Shown here piece after piece: positions 32,946 through 40,916 of a stretch of 64,000 bases of DNA. The stretch's first letter is position 1; each line of letters begins with the position of its first letter. Source of the stretch: Acidobacteriaceae bacterium (GTDB lineage Bacteria > Acidobacteriota > Terriglobia > Terriglobales > Acidobacteriaceae); NCBI GenBank assembly GCA_027449965.1, contig DAIDKP010000006.1, positions 29,647 to 93,646 of the forward strand, given 5' to 3'. The notes beneath the pieces were generated by a model that was not told the DNA's origin, made no database searches, and worked only from the letters and a program-made list of their open reading frames with translations. The position numbers were made by a program, and so were the translations under genes.

Positions 32946-33821
32946 TCACAGCACCACTTTGTTGAGCGGATACTCGACGATGCCGGTTGCCCCGCTTGCC
33001 TTCAGCCGTGGCACGACTTCGCGCACTGCGGATTCCTCCAGAATGGTGTTGACCGCGACCCACTCGGGATTGCTTTGCTCGGAGATGGTGGGCGAGTTGA
33101 GTGCCGGGAGTACGGAGAGTACACGATCCAGTTCCACGCGCCGCACATTCAGCATGAGTCCCACCTGCGACTGGGCATCAATCGCAGCCCGCAACATGAG
33201 CGCAATGGATTCCAGCTTGCTGCGCTTCCACGGGTCATTGCAGGCAGACTGGCTGGCGATCAGGTGCGTCTCGCTCTCCATGACGGTGTCAATGATCGCC
33301 AGGCGATTGGCGCGCAGACTGCTGCCCGTCTCTGTGACCTCAACGATGGCGTCGGCGAGCATGGGAGGCTTGACCTCGGTTGCGCCCCAGCTAAACTCCA
33401 CTTTGACGTTGACGCCCTTTTGCGCAAAGTAGCGGCGCGTGACCTCGACCAGTTCTGTGGCCACGATCTTGCCTTCGAGATCTTCTGCGCGGGTGATGCC
33501 AGAACCCTCCGGCACGGCCAGCACCCAGCGCACCTTGCGCCGGCTCTGCTTGGCATAGGTGAGCGAGGTGATGCTGGTCAGCGTCAGTCCGCTCTCCACC
33601 ACCCAGTCAATGCCGGTGAGACCAGCGTCCAGCGCGCCGTGGTCAACATAGCGCGCCATCTCCTGCGCACGAATCAACATGCACTCCAGCTCCGGATCAT
33701 CGACGGATGGAAAATACGAGCGCCCGTCGGCATAGATGTTCCACCCGGCTCGCTTGAAGAGCGCAATCGTCGCATCCTGGAGGCTTCCTTTGGGAATTCC
33801 AAGTCGGAGTTTAGCGGGCAT
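32946..33821 (-). CDS. hisG: ATP phosphoribosyltransferase (long form)
   Basis: First committed step of histidine synthesis: ATP plus PRPP gives phosphoribosyl-ATP. The length of 291 aa indicates the long, hexameric form with a C-terminal ACT-like domain that binds histidine for feedback inhibition; no hisZ is needed. Motifs are [46 protein letters not shown] and the PRPP-loop region [17 protein letters not shown] chose ATG 33821, which starts [14 protein letters not shown] and overlaps the hisI end by 11 bases. The frame is open further upstream but lacks family similarity there. Confidence 0.96.
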   Translation of the reverse strand: MPAKLRLGIPKGSLQDATIALFKRAGWNIYADGRSYFPSVDDPELECMLIRAQEMARYVDHGALDAGLTGIDWVVESGLTLTSITSLTYAKQSRRKVRWVLAVPEGSGITRAEDLEGKIVATELVEVTRRYFAQKGVNVKVEFSWGATEVKPPMLADAIVEVTETGSSLRANRLAIIDTVMESETHLIASQSACNDPWKRSKLESIALMLRAAIDAQSQVGLMLNVRRVELDRVLSVLPALNSPTISEQSNPEWVAVNTILEESAVREVVPRLKASGATGIVEYPLNKVVL

Positions 33822-34191
33822 TGGCCACCTCCGCAGTTTGCGAAACAGGCATGGAGATTGCCTTGGTGAAACACGATACGGTGCCTTCGTGGCAGACCAG
33901 TCCATCGCCCTCCACCATGACGCGAAAAACAATGGCATCGTTGTCGCAGTCCGTGGCGACCGAGACGATACGCAGGCGATTGCCGCTCGATTCGCCCTTC
34001 ATCCACAGCTTCTGCCGGGTCCGGCTCCAGAAGGTTACGTAGCCGGAAAACAGGCTCATCGCGTAGCTGGTCTCGTTCAGAAATCCAAGCATCAGCACTT
34101 CGCCGGTTGCAGCATCCTGCACCACGCCCGGCACCAGTCCATCCATCTTGTTGAAGTCAATCACAGGGTTCGTCATCATTTCCTTTTGCAT
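33811..34191 (-). CDS. hisI: Phosphoribosyl-AMP cyclohydrolase
   Basis: Third step of histidine synthesis; a zinc enzyme of 126 aa that opens the adenine ring of phosphoribosyl-AMP. The family core is clear: [39 protein letters not shown] and [14 protein letters not shown] with Asp/Cys metal ligands, and [12 protein letters not shown]. It has no fused HisE (phosphoribosyl-ATP pyrophosphatase), and hisE is not in this window. It is the first structural gene of the his operon. AAGGA precedes the start, ~40 bases after the attenuator hairpin. Confidence 0.95.
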   Translation of the reverse strand: MQKEMMTNPVIDFNKMDGLVPGVVQDAATGEVLMLGFLNETSYAMSLFSGYVTFWSRTRQKLWMKGESSGNRLRIVSVATDCDNDAIVFRVMVEGDGLVCHEGTVSCFTKAISMPVSQTAEVANAR

Positions 34192-34230
34192 GTTTCCTTA
34201 GGTCAAGGGCAGGATCGGAGATCCTGGCAG

Positions 34231-34268
34231 GTGAAAAAAATAAAGCCCGCCGATTGGCTTCGGCGGGC
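34231..34268 (-). terminator. His operon attenuator (intrinsic terminator in the leader)
   Basis: On the minus strand a 9-bp GC stem (GCCCGCCGA with TCGGCGGGC) and six-base loop is followed by TTTATTTTTTTC, ending ~40 bases before hisI. It lies 27 bases after the stop of the His-rich leader peptide. Its 5' arm contains CCGCCGA, which can alternatively pair with TCGGCGG at 34325-34331, inside the leader coding region just after the His codons. Such mutually exclusive pairing is what ribosome-mediated attenuation needs. Confidence 0.87.
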
Positions 34269-34295
34269 AGTCCAGAGGAGGATATCTTTTACTGT

Positions 34296-34382
34296 CTATC
34301 TACCTCGGCTAGAATCAGGACGCGCCGCCGACATGAAATGTCCATGCGTATGGTGGTGATCAGGATGGTAGCCAAGACTCAT
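34296..34382 (-). CDS. hisL: His operon leader peptide
   Basis: A 28-codon frame starting MSLGYHPDHHHTHGHFM and ending in a stop at 34296. Six His codons occur within ten consecutive codons, which is very unlikely by chance directly upstream of a his operon. The promoter -10 ends nine bases before the ATG, so the mRNA would begin within a few bases of the start codon. The peptide may therefore be translated from a nearly leaderless transcript (inference). Scarcity of charged tRNA-His would stall the ribosome on these codons and leave TCGGCGG free to block the terminator hairpin. It resembles enterobacterial hisL in logic, not in sequence. Confidence 0.85.
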   Translation of the reverse strand: MSLGYHPDHHHTHGHFMSAARPDSSRGR

Positions 34383-34391
34383 CTGTTGCCA

Positions 34392-34420
34392 AGTTAAGCA
34401 GAACTGGATATGAATGTCAA
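34392..34420 (-). promoter_or_regulatory. Promoter of the his operon
   Basis: On the minus strand a perfect -35 TTGACA (34415-34420), a 17-bp spacer and a weaker -10 TTAACT (34392-34397) lie just before the leader peptide. Transcription should start about 34385-34390. Confidence 0.75.
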
Positions 34421-34483
34421 ATATATTTTTTGTACTCTGCGTATCATTTTTAGCGTATTCATTCTTGAAAGAAGGTGTTCCTA

Positions 34484-34765
34484 GTGAAATCAACGGTACG
34501 CCAAAGTTTTTTATGGCTTCTCCTGCTGCTCTTTCTGGCTTCACGCCCGCTTTCCGCCGGGCAAACTTTTCTCGTCGATATCAACTCGGCAAGCTTCTCT
34601 GCGCTGATGCAGGTGCATGGCATGACTGAGGTCTGGGCAAGACGAATTCTTCGATTTCGACCGTATTCCCGGAAGTCTGCCCTGCTGGAGCGTGGAATCG
34701 TCTCTCGCGAAGAGTATGCGCGCATCGAGGAGCAGATCGTCGCGCATCGTGTTCATCCCCGATAG
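34484..34765 (+). CDS. ComEA-like secreted helix-hairpin-helix protein
   Basis: A 93-aa protein with a signal peptide (SFLWLLLLLFLASRPLSA, cleaved before GQTFL) and a single helix-hairpin-helix region: VDINSASFSALMQVHGMTEV followed by WARRILRFRPYSRKSALLE. VDINSAS is the hallmark of the ComEA family, which binds incoming DNA during competence. I chose GTG 34484, eight bases after AGAAGG; the GTG at 34475 overlaps that site. It is divergent from the his operon and shares an AT-rich promoter region with it. No other competence genes are nearby. Confidence 0.85.
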   Translation: MKSTVRQSFLWLLLLLFLASRPLSAGQTFLVDINSASFSALMQVHGMTEVWARRILRFRPYSRKSALLERGIVSREEYARIEEQIVAHRVHPR

Positions 34766-34845
34766 TGCGCAGGAATCGAACGATGGAGGCTGGAGCCGCA
34801 CAGCGGGGGCATCGACAGAAGGCGAGAACAGCGCGGGAGCATGAC

Positions 34846-34872
34846 AAACGGGGTGCGCTGTGCACCCCGTTT
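34846..34872. terminator. Bidirectional terminator hairpin
   Basis: A perfect 11-bp stem (AAACGGGGTGC with GCACCCCGTTT) with a five-base loop lies between the ends of the converging ComEA-like gene and the RND transporter gene. A-tract and T-tract flanks allow termination in both directions. Confidence 0.87.
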
Positions 34873-34891
34873 TCATACTTCAGACGTGCTT

Positions 34892-37800
34892 TCAGTGCGT
34901 GGGCGCGGCTGCATGTCTGGATCTTCCCATGCGCTGCAACAGGCTGCTCAGCGTGACGTAGAGCACGGGGATGAAGATCAGATTGAGGATGGTTGAGACC
35001 AACATGCCGCCGACAATCGTTGTGCCAACGGAGTGCCTTCCCAACGCACCGGCACCTGTGGCAAAGACCAGCGGGAAGATGCCGAGGATGAAGGCGAAGG
35101 ATGTCATGAGGATAGGCCGCAGTCGCAGTTCAGCGGCCTCGATGGCAGCTTCGGCGATGCTTCTACCTTTTTCGCGAAGCTGCTCGGCAAACTCGACGAT
35201 GAGAATCGCGTTTTTCGCGGCAAGGCCGATCAGCATGACCAAGCCAATCTGGCAGTAGACATCGTCGGAGAGTCCGCGAGCTGCCACTGCGCCGAGAGCA
35301 CCAAGGACCGCCATGGGAACCGCCAGAAGGATGATGAACGGCAGTGCAAAGCTCTCATACTGAGCGGCCAGTGTGAGGTAGACGACGATGAGGCCGAGGG
35401 CAAAGATGAGGATGGCTTTGCCGCTGGATTCAATCTCCTCCAGCGTTAAACCCGTCCACGAATAAGTCATGCCCGGCATCATGGCGCGCCCGGCCAGCGC
35501 CTCCATGGAGGCAATGCCTTCGCTGGAGCTTTTGCCGGGTGCGGCGGACCCGTCGATCTCAACGGAGCGGAAGAGATTGTAGTGGCTGATGACCTGCGGG
35601 CCTGATGTGTTCTCGACGGTGACCAGATTGTCGAGCGGAATCATCTGATTGGTGGTGTCGGAACGGACGTAGAAGGAGTGCAGGTCGCTGGCCGTCATGC
35701 GGAAGGGCTGATCTGCCTGCGCATAGACTCGATAAACACGGTTGTTGTAATCGAAATCGTTGACGTATTCAGAACCCATGAAGACGTTGAGTGTGGTCGC
35801 GATCTGGGTGAAGGAAACACCAAGCGCCTTGGCCTTGTCGCGATCGACATGGATCAGAAGCTGCGGGTCACTTGCAGAAAAATTGGTGAACAATCCGGTG
35901 AGTCCCAGCTTGGGATCCTGGCGGCTCATTCCGATCATCTGATGCGAAACGCGGTCCAAATCGGCCAGGGTGTTTTGTCCCAGGTCTTGCAGCTCAAACT
36001 GAAATCCGCCGAAAGAGCCGATGCCCTGCACGGCTGGCGGCTGAAACAACGCCACAGTGCCGCCAGGAACCATGAAAAGTTTCGGCGTGAGTGCTGCGAC
36101 GATATCCGCAGCCGAGTGGCCTTTGCCAAGCCGCTCATCGGCTGGCTTGAGCGCGGCAAAGATCATGCCCGCGTTGGGCGAGCTGCCGGTGAGCGAAAAG
36201 CCCGACACGGCAAAGGCTCCGGCGATATCCGGGTCCGTAGCCAGCACGCGCTGCGCTCGATCCGAGATGGCCGTGGTGTCGCTCAGGGAAGCACCCGGGG
36301 GAGCCTGCACGATCACCATCAGCATTCCCTGATCTTCCTGCGGAATGAAGCCGGTCGGTACATGCACATACATCCACCCGGTGGCGGCCAGCCCGGCAAA
36401 GAATACCAGCACGAGGAGATAACGCAGCCGCAGCGCGATGTGAATCAGCCCGGCATAACCGCGCGAGATCCAGTTGATGAAGCCATCGATGCCATGTGCA
36501 ATGGCCGCCCAGGCTCGCGAGAGTGGAGCAATCCGTAGAAAATCCAGTTGTTGATACTTGGCTTCTTCACCACGCAGGAAGAGCGCAGCCAGCGCGGGCG
36601 AAAGCGTCAGCGCGTTGAGCGCGGAGATGGCGATGGAAAAGGCGATGGTCAGTGAAAACTGGCGATACAAAATGCCCGTTGTGCCGGGAAAAAACGAGAC
36701 GGGCACAAAGACGGCGATGAGCACGAGCGAGGTTGCGATGACAGCGCTGGTGACCTCGCTCATCGCCACAGAGGTTGCATCGTGTGGATCGGAGTGCTCG
36801 GCAGAGATGTGTCGCTGCACGTTTTCGATGACGACAATGGCGTCATCGACCACCAGTCCTGTGGCAAGCGTGATGCCGAAAAGGGTGAGTGAGTTGATGG
36901 AAAAGCCAAACGCCTTGATGAAGGCGAATGTGCCGATGAGTGAAACAGGGATGGTTACTGCCGGAATGATGGTCGCGCGCCAGTCCAGCAGGAAGAGGAA
37001 GATGACCACGATCACGATGACGATGGCCTCGGCCAGCGTAACCAGTACCTCATGAATCGAGTCTCCGACGATGGTCGTCGAGTCGAAGGCGACCGCATAC
37101 TCAAGGCCCGGAGGGAAGTGCGCGGAGAGCTGCTTGAGGACGGCTTTGGCCTCGCGGTCAACCTCAAGCGCGTTGGCATTGGACAACTGCTGCACGCCGA
37201 TGCCGACCGCGACCTGCCCCTGATACTTGAGATTGGAGCTGTAATCCTCGGCGCCCAACTGCGCATGGCCCACGTCGCGCAGATAGATCAGTCCGCTGGG
37301 ACTGCTTTTGACGATGATGTTGTCAAACTGGGCAGGATCGGTCAGACGTCCCTCGACACGCACCGCCACCTGATACGACTGATTATTGTCTGACGGTGGC
37401 TGACCGAGTTGACCCGCGGGCACCTCGACATTCTGCTCGGCCAGCGCATTGACGACATCACTTGCGGTCAGCCCATGCGTTGCCAGCGCATTGGGATCGA
37501 GCCACACACGCATGGCGTATTTTCGCTCACCGAAGATCTGCACATCTCCCACACCGGGAACGCGCTTGAGCGCATCGGCGACATAGACATCGAGGTAGTT
37601 GGAGATGAACTCGTTGGAGTAGCGGTTGTCACGCGTAAAAAATCCCGCACCAAAGACGAAGTTGCTGTTTGCCTTGGTGATGGTGATGCCCGCAGAGTTG
37701 ACAGCAGCCGGAAGTCGCCCGCTGACGCTGGCCACGCGGTTCTGCACGTCCACGGCGGCAATGGAAAGATCGTAGCCCGTCTGGAATGTCACCGTGATCG

Positions 37801-38068
37801 TGCTCACGCCGGAGTTGGTGCTGGCCGACGTGATGTAGTGCATTCCCTCGACGCCGTTGATGGACTCTTCCAGCGGAATCGTCACCGCTTTCTCGACTGT
37901 CTCCGCGTCCGCGCCAATGTAGGTGCTGGTGACCACCACCTGAGGCGGAGCCAACTGCGGATACAGAGAGATGGGAAGCGTGGGAATACTGATGGCGCCG
38001 GCAAGGATAATCAGAAGCGCAACGACCGTGGCAAAAACCGGACGACGAATAAAGAAATCGACAAACAC
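34892..38068 (-). CDS. RND efflux transporter, HAE1/AcrB family
   Basis: Inner-membrane proton-driven multidrug pump of 1058 aa, normally a trimer joined to an outer-membrane TolC-like channel by the adaptor encoded just upstream. It begins MFVDFFIRRPVFATVVALLI, as in AcrB. The proton-relay Asp pair is in GLVVDDAIVVIENVQRH. Two sets of six helices and two large periplasmic loops are evident. The C-terminal half has FALPFIILLAVPMAVLGALG and GLAAKNAILIVEFAEQLREKG. Substrates are not predictable. The adaptor gene ends 47 bases upstream. No outer-membrane channel or local repressor gene is present. Confidence 0.96.
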   Translation of the reverse strand: MFVDFFIRRPVFATVVALLIILAGAISIPTLPISLYPQLAPPQVVVTSTYIGADAETVEKAVTIPLEESINGVEGMHYITSASTNSGVSTITVTFQTGYDLSIAAVDVQNRVASVSGRLPAAVNSAGITITKANSNFVFGAGFFTRDNRYSNEFISNYLDVYVADALKRVPGVGDVQIFGERKYAMRVWLDPNALATHGLTASDVVNALAEQNVEVPAGQLGQPPSDNNQSYQVAVRVEGRLTDPAQFDNIIVKSSPSGLIYLRDVGHAQLGAEDYSSNLKYQGQVAVGIGVQQLSNANALEVDREAKAVLKQLSAHFPPGLEYAVAFDSTTIVGDSIHEVLVTLAEAIVIVIVVIFLFLLDWRATIIPAVTIPVSLIGTFAFIKAFGFSINSLTLFGITLATGLVVDDAIVVIENVQRHISAEHSDPHDATSVAMSEVTSAVIATSLVLIAVFVPVSFFPGTTGILYRQFSLTIAFSIAISALNALTLSPALAALFLRGEEAKYQQLDFLRIAPLSRAWAAIAHGIDGFINWISRGYAGLIHIALRLRYLLVLVFFAGLAATGWMYVHVPTGFIPQEDQGMLMVIVQAPPGASLSDTTAISDRAQRVLATDPDIAGAFAVSGFSLTGSSPNAGMIFAALKPADERLGKGHSAADIVAALTPKLFMVPGGTVALFQPPAVQGIGSFGGFQFELQDLGQNTLADLDRVSHQMIGMSRQDPKLGLTGLFTNFSASDPQLLIHVDRDKAKALGVSFTQIATTLNVFMGSEYVNDFDYNNRVYRVYAQADQPFRMTASDLHSFYVRSDTTNQMIPLDNLVTVENTSGPQVISHYNLFRSVEIDGSAAPGKSSSEGIASMEALAGRAMMPGMTYSWTGLTLEEIESSGKAILIFALGLIVVYLTLAAQYESFALPFIILLAVPMAVLGALGAVAARGLSDDVYCQIGLVMLIGLAAKNAILIVEFAEQLREKGRSIAEAAIEAAELRLRPILMTSFAFILGIFPLVFATGAGALGRHSVGTTIVGGMLVSTILNLIFIPVLYVTLSSLLQRMGRSRHAAAPTH

Positions 38069-38115
38069 AGGGACTGTCCTTCCTGAACGTACAGCCCAAG
38101 TTGGGCTGTTGCAAG

Positions 38116-39219
38116 TTACGCGCCGAGCGGGATCACCGGCATTTGATCGGCAAGGAATTGTGTTTTGGAGGTGATGATTCGATCTCCCGCCTTGAGTCCG
38201 GAACTGACCGCGTAAGCGTTGCCTACGGTCTGATCAATGGTGACGCTGACCTGATGCGCAACCGGATGGCCGCTCTCGCTGGCCACGACAAAGACAAAGC
38301 TCTGACCGCCCTGACGGACGACTGAGAGGATCGGGATCATCGGCAGCGGCTGGGTGTTCCAGATCACGCGCGCTTTGACCATCTGTGCCGAGCGCAAACG
38401 CGAATCGCCGGGCTGTACCGGAGCCTTCACCAGAATTCCCTGCAGATTGCTGTCCACCTGCGGCGAAAGGAAATCAATCGCCGTGGTCTCGATGACTGAA
38501 CCATCCTGGCCGAGCAACTGCACGGGAAGCCCCATGCGGATCTGCGCGCTGCGCTCGGTCGGGATGTAGATGTAGGCCTCAAAGTCCTTGTTCTCATCGA
38601 CTGTGGTCAACGCGGTGGACGAGGTTACGTAGTCGCCGACGTGGACGGGAATATCGCCAATAACTCCGTCAAACGGAGCGCGAATCGTGTAGTAGGCAAG
38701 CTGCTCCTGGAGTGATTTGCGCGTGGCAATGGCTGACTGCCAATCGGCGCGCGTGTTCTGGTAGAGCTGCTCGGCCTGATCCAGCGCATCGCGGCTGACC
38801 ACACCGTCGGCAAAGAGCTTGCGCTCGCGCTCGATCTCGATCGTGTTGTAGTCGAAGAGCGCCTTTTTCTGCTTTTCCGTCGCCAGTTGAGCGTTGACCA
38901 GAGCCAGTTGCTTGGCGGGGTCAACGGTCATCAGCACCTGACCGGAACGCACGCGTTCTCCGGAGCGAACGGCGATCAAGGTCAGGTTGCCATCGACCTG
39001 CGGCATCACGGTCACAGAACGACGTGACTTGATGGTGGCTACATAGTCGCTGCTGGTGGCCACCGGCTTCAAGGCGACCCGTTCCGTGGCCACCGGCATG
39101 GCCTGCATACCTGCGGACGAGGCTGCGACGGGCTGCTGCTTACAACCGGAAAGTAACATGGCTGCCGCTGCCGCCATCACGATCATTGGACGAAAGTACT
39201 TCAAGCCAACCTCACTCAT
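38116..39219 (-). CDS. RND efflux periplasmic adaptor (membrane fusion protein)
   Basis: An AcrA/MexA-type adaptor lipoprotein of 367 aa. The lipobox is AAAMLLSGC with Cys lipidation. The lipoyl half-motifs are DGNLTLIAVRSGERVRSGQV and APFDGVIGDIPVHVGDYV; between them lies a helical hairpin (KQLALVNAQLATEKQKKALF). The beta-barrel and membrane-proximal domains follow (VQLLGQDGSVIETTAIDFLS, VVRQGGQSFVFVVASESGHP). It bridges the AcrB-like pump encoded downstream to a TolC-like channel. The start ATG 39219 gives MSEVGLKYFRPMIVM. The upstream interval to 39411 shows nothing recognisable. Confidence 0.94.
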   Translation of the reverse strand: MSEVGLKYFRPMIVMAAAAAMLLSGCKQQPVAASSAGMQAMPVATERVALKPVATSSDYVATIKSRRSVTVMPQVDGNLTLIAVRSGERVRSGQVLMTVDPAKQLALVNAQLATEKQKKALFDYNTIEIERERKLFADGVVSRDALDQAEQLYQNTRADWQSAIATRKSLQEQLAYYTIRAPFDGVIGDIPVHVGDYVTSSTALTTVDENKDFEAYIYIPTERSAQIRMGLPVQLLGQDGSVIETTAIDFLSPQVDSNLQGILVKAPVQPGDSRLRSAQMVKARVIWNTQPLPMIPILSVVRQGGQSFVFVVASESGHPVAHQVSVTIDQTVGNAYAVSSGLKAGDRIITSKTQFLADQMPVIPLGA

Positions 39220-39411
39220 CTTTATCAATCCATTTCGAGATACATTCAGAAGCGAATCCGTTCCAAGCCGTCGGCTTGGCAGAATCCGCAGCCTGGCCGG
39301 GAATGCACCCGGATCCGCAAGAGAACAAGCGATAGACTTGAGATGCGGCAGACCCGTGGCACGCTTCAGAGATTCCGCTTTTCCCTTTACAGAAGCTGGT
39401 TCTGGTGACGG

Positions 39412-40119
39412 TCACGCTGATTCGTTGAACGCAAATGGGCTGAAATTCGTTCCCTGGTCAAAGGCATCCATCTCTTCGGCGCGCTTCAGCCAGCCCACCA
39501 CAAGATAGGTGAGCGGAGTTGCAACGACTTCGTAAACAACTTTGAATCCGTAGGATGAACCAATCATGATCGCCAGATTCCGCGGTGTCTCCACACCCCA
39601 GAAAGCAATCAGGATCACCACGGTCGTATCCACCAGTTGTCCGGTAACCGTGGAGCTTACCGTTCGCGCCCACAGGTGTCGCCCACCGGTCCAGAGCTTC
39701 ATCTTTGCCAGCGTGTAGCTGTTGGTAAATTCGCCGGCCCAGTAGGCGGCGAGGCTGGCGATGGCGAATCGCGGCACCAGCCCAAAAATGGTTGCGAATG
39801 CCTGCTGATTGTGCCAATTCGGAGACGGCGGCAGCAGGACTGCAATCTCGCCCATGATGGCGAGCAACGCCATCCCGAAGAACCCAAGCCAGATGGCTCG
39901 ACGCGAGGCAGCGTATCCGTAGACCTCTGTAAAGACATCGCCCCAGATATACGTAATGGGAAAAAGCAGCTGCGCTCCGCTGACCAGCAGCGGACCAAAC
40001 TTGCAGATCTTTGGCCCGATCAGGTTGGAGACCACCAGGATCACCACAAAAGCAATGGTGAGCGTCTCCAGATAGCGGAATCGCCTGGGCTGCTGCTCCT
40101 GTGCCTGAGTCCGGTTCAT
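39412..40119 (-). CDS. Queuosine precursor transporter (YhhQ/VUT family)
   Basis: Integral membrane protein of about 235 aa, in the DUF165/VUT family whose E. coli member YhhQ imports the queuosine precursor preQ0 or preQ1. Family features are ALTIAFVVILVVSNLIGPKI-like first helix (here TIAFVVILVVSNLIGPKICK), the motif LLFPITYIWGDVFTEVYGY and SSTVTGQLVDTTVVILIAFW. About six helices are visible. I chose ATG 40119 (MNRTQAQEQQPRR); the frame is open to 40182. No other queuosine gene is in the window, and I see no preQ1 riboswitch upstream. Confidence 0.88.
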   Translation of the reverse strand: MNRTQAQEQQPRRFRYLETLTIAFVVILVVSNLIGPKICKFGPLLVSGAQLLFPITYIWGDVFTEVYGYAASRRAIWLGFFGMALLAIMGEIAVLLPPSPNWHNQQAFATIFGLVPRFAIASLAAYWAGEFTNSYTLAKMKLWTGGRHLWARTVSSTVTGQLVDTTVVILIAFWGVETPRNLAIMIGSSYGFKVVYEVVATPLTYLVVGWLKRAEEMDAFDQGTNFSPFAFNESA

Positions 40120-40208
40120 CGTCTGAGCATACCGCACCGGCGCGGGAATTCTCTTCCAAACGAATAGCACTTCCTCAATCACACTGCCAGCTATTTTGTT
40201 TTACCCTC

Positions 40209-40236
40209 TTGAAAGTTTGCGAGCATCCGATATTCT
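40209..40236 (+). promoter_or_regulatory. Promoter of the 40349 gene
   Basis: TTGAAA (40209-40214), a 16-bp spacer and TATTCT (40231-40236) form a good sigma-70-type promoter ~110 bases before the start of the plus-strand gene. It faces away from the YhhQ gene. Confidence 0.55.
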
Positions 40237-40348
40237 CTGTGTGAAAGCACGATGAATGGCGGTTGATTCGTCTCCCATCGAATGCACTCCGTCATTCCGG
40301 CAGTCATGCGCAAGCCCTCCGCTGCGTGCGGAAAGAATGGAGACGCCG

Positions 40349-40888
40349 ATGCAAGCTGAGATGCACCCCCTCGAACCTTTCTTTCAACAGATGGTCCGCA
40401 ACAGCTACGCAGGCAAGCTTGGCATTCACGACGCCGACATCACTCGCTACGTGGCGCATCTGCTCTGCGAGTTCAGCGAATCCGAAAAGCTCTACAAGGT
40501 TCGGGATGAAGCAGGCCATCCGGTCTACTCGCTGGAAGAGATGGTGGTGGCAGCTGACCCTGTGCATGGCACGGCTTTGTCGTTTGACGCTGAGCGCATG
40601 GTGCGCAAGCATATCGGCGACTACGCGCTTTTTATCTCCGGCATGTATCCGGAGTCGATGGACCCGTGGCGTCGTCGTCATGGACAGCAGAGCTTTGAGG
40701 AGCTGGTGAAGGTTGGCAAGGAGAGCTACTACATCGTCAGCCAGTTCGACGTGGAAGAGTATGCGGACGAAGCGCCGATGTTTGCGCGTCTGTCCGAGTG
40801 GTTTGATCGTTGCATCTACGGCCTTCGCCTGGTGCGCGACGAACTCACAGGCTCACGTCCGGGCTTCCTGCCAGCGCGCGTGAACTAG
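40349..40888 (+). CDS. Conserved-looking hypothetical protein
   Basis: An unrecognised cytoplasmic protein of 179 aa, mostly helical, with no signal or membrane segment. Striking stretches are LEPFFQQMVRNSYAGKLGIH, DITRYVAHLLCEFSESEKLY, FISGMYPESMDPWRRRHGQQ and SEWFDRCIYGLRLVRDELTG. The start at 40349 has GGAG seven bases upstream; ATG 40337 is an in-frame alternative. It sits between YhhQ and a TonB receptor, facing away from the first. Its coding character is strong, but no function is proposed. Confidence 0.8.
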   Translation: MQAEMHPLEPFFQQMVRNSYAGKLGIHDADITRYVAHLLCEFSESEKLYKVRDEAGHPVYSLEEMVVAADPVHGTALSFDAERMVRKHIGDYALFISGMYPESMDPWRRRHGQQSFEELVKVGKESYYIVSQFDVEEYADEAPMFARLSEWFDRCIYGLRLVRDELTGSRPGFLPARVN

Positions 40889-40916
40889 GTGAGTTGCTGC
40901 TGTCTGGCCTGCACTC

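Noticed and set aside
40120..40250. PreQ1 riboswitch upstream of the YhhQ-type transporter
   Set aside because: No C-rich loop plus A-rich tail pseudoknot pattern could be recognised.
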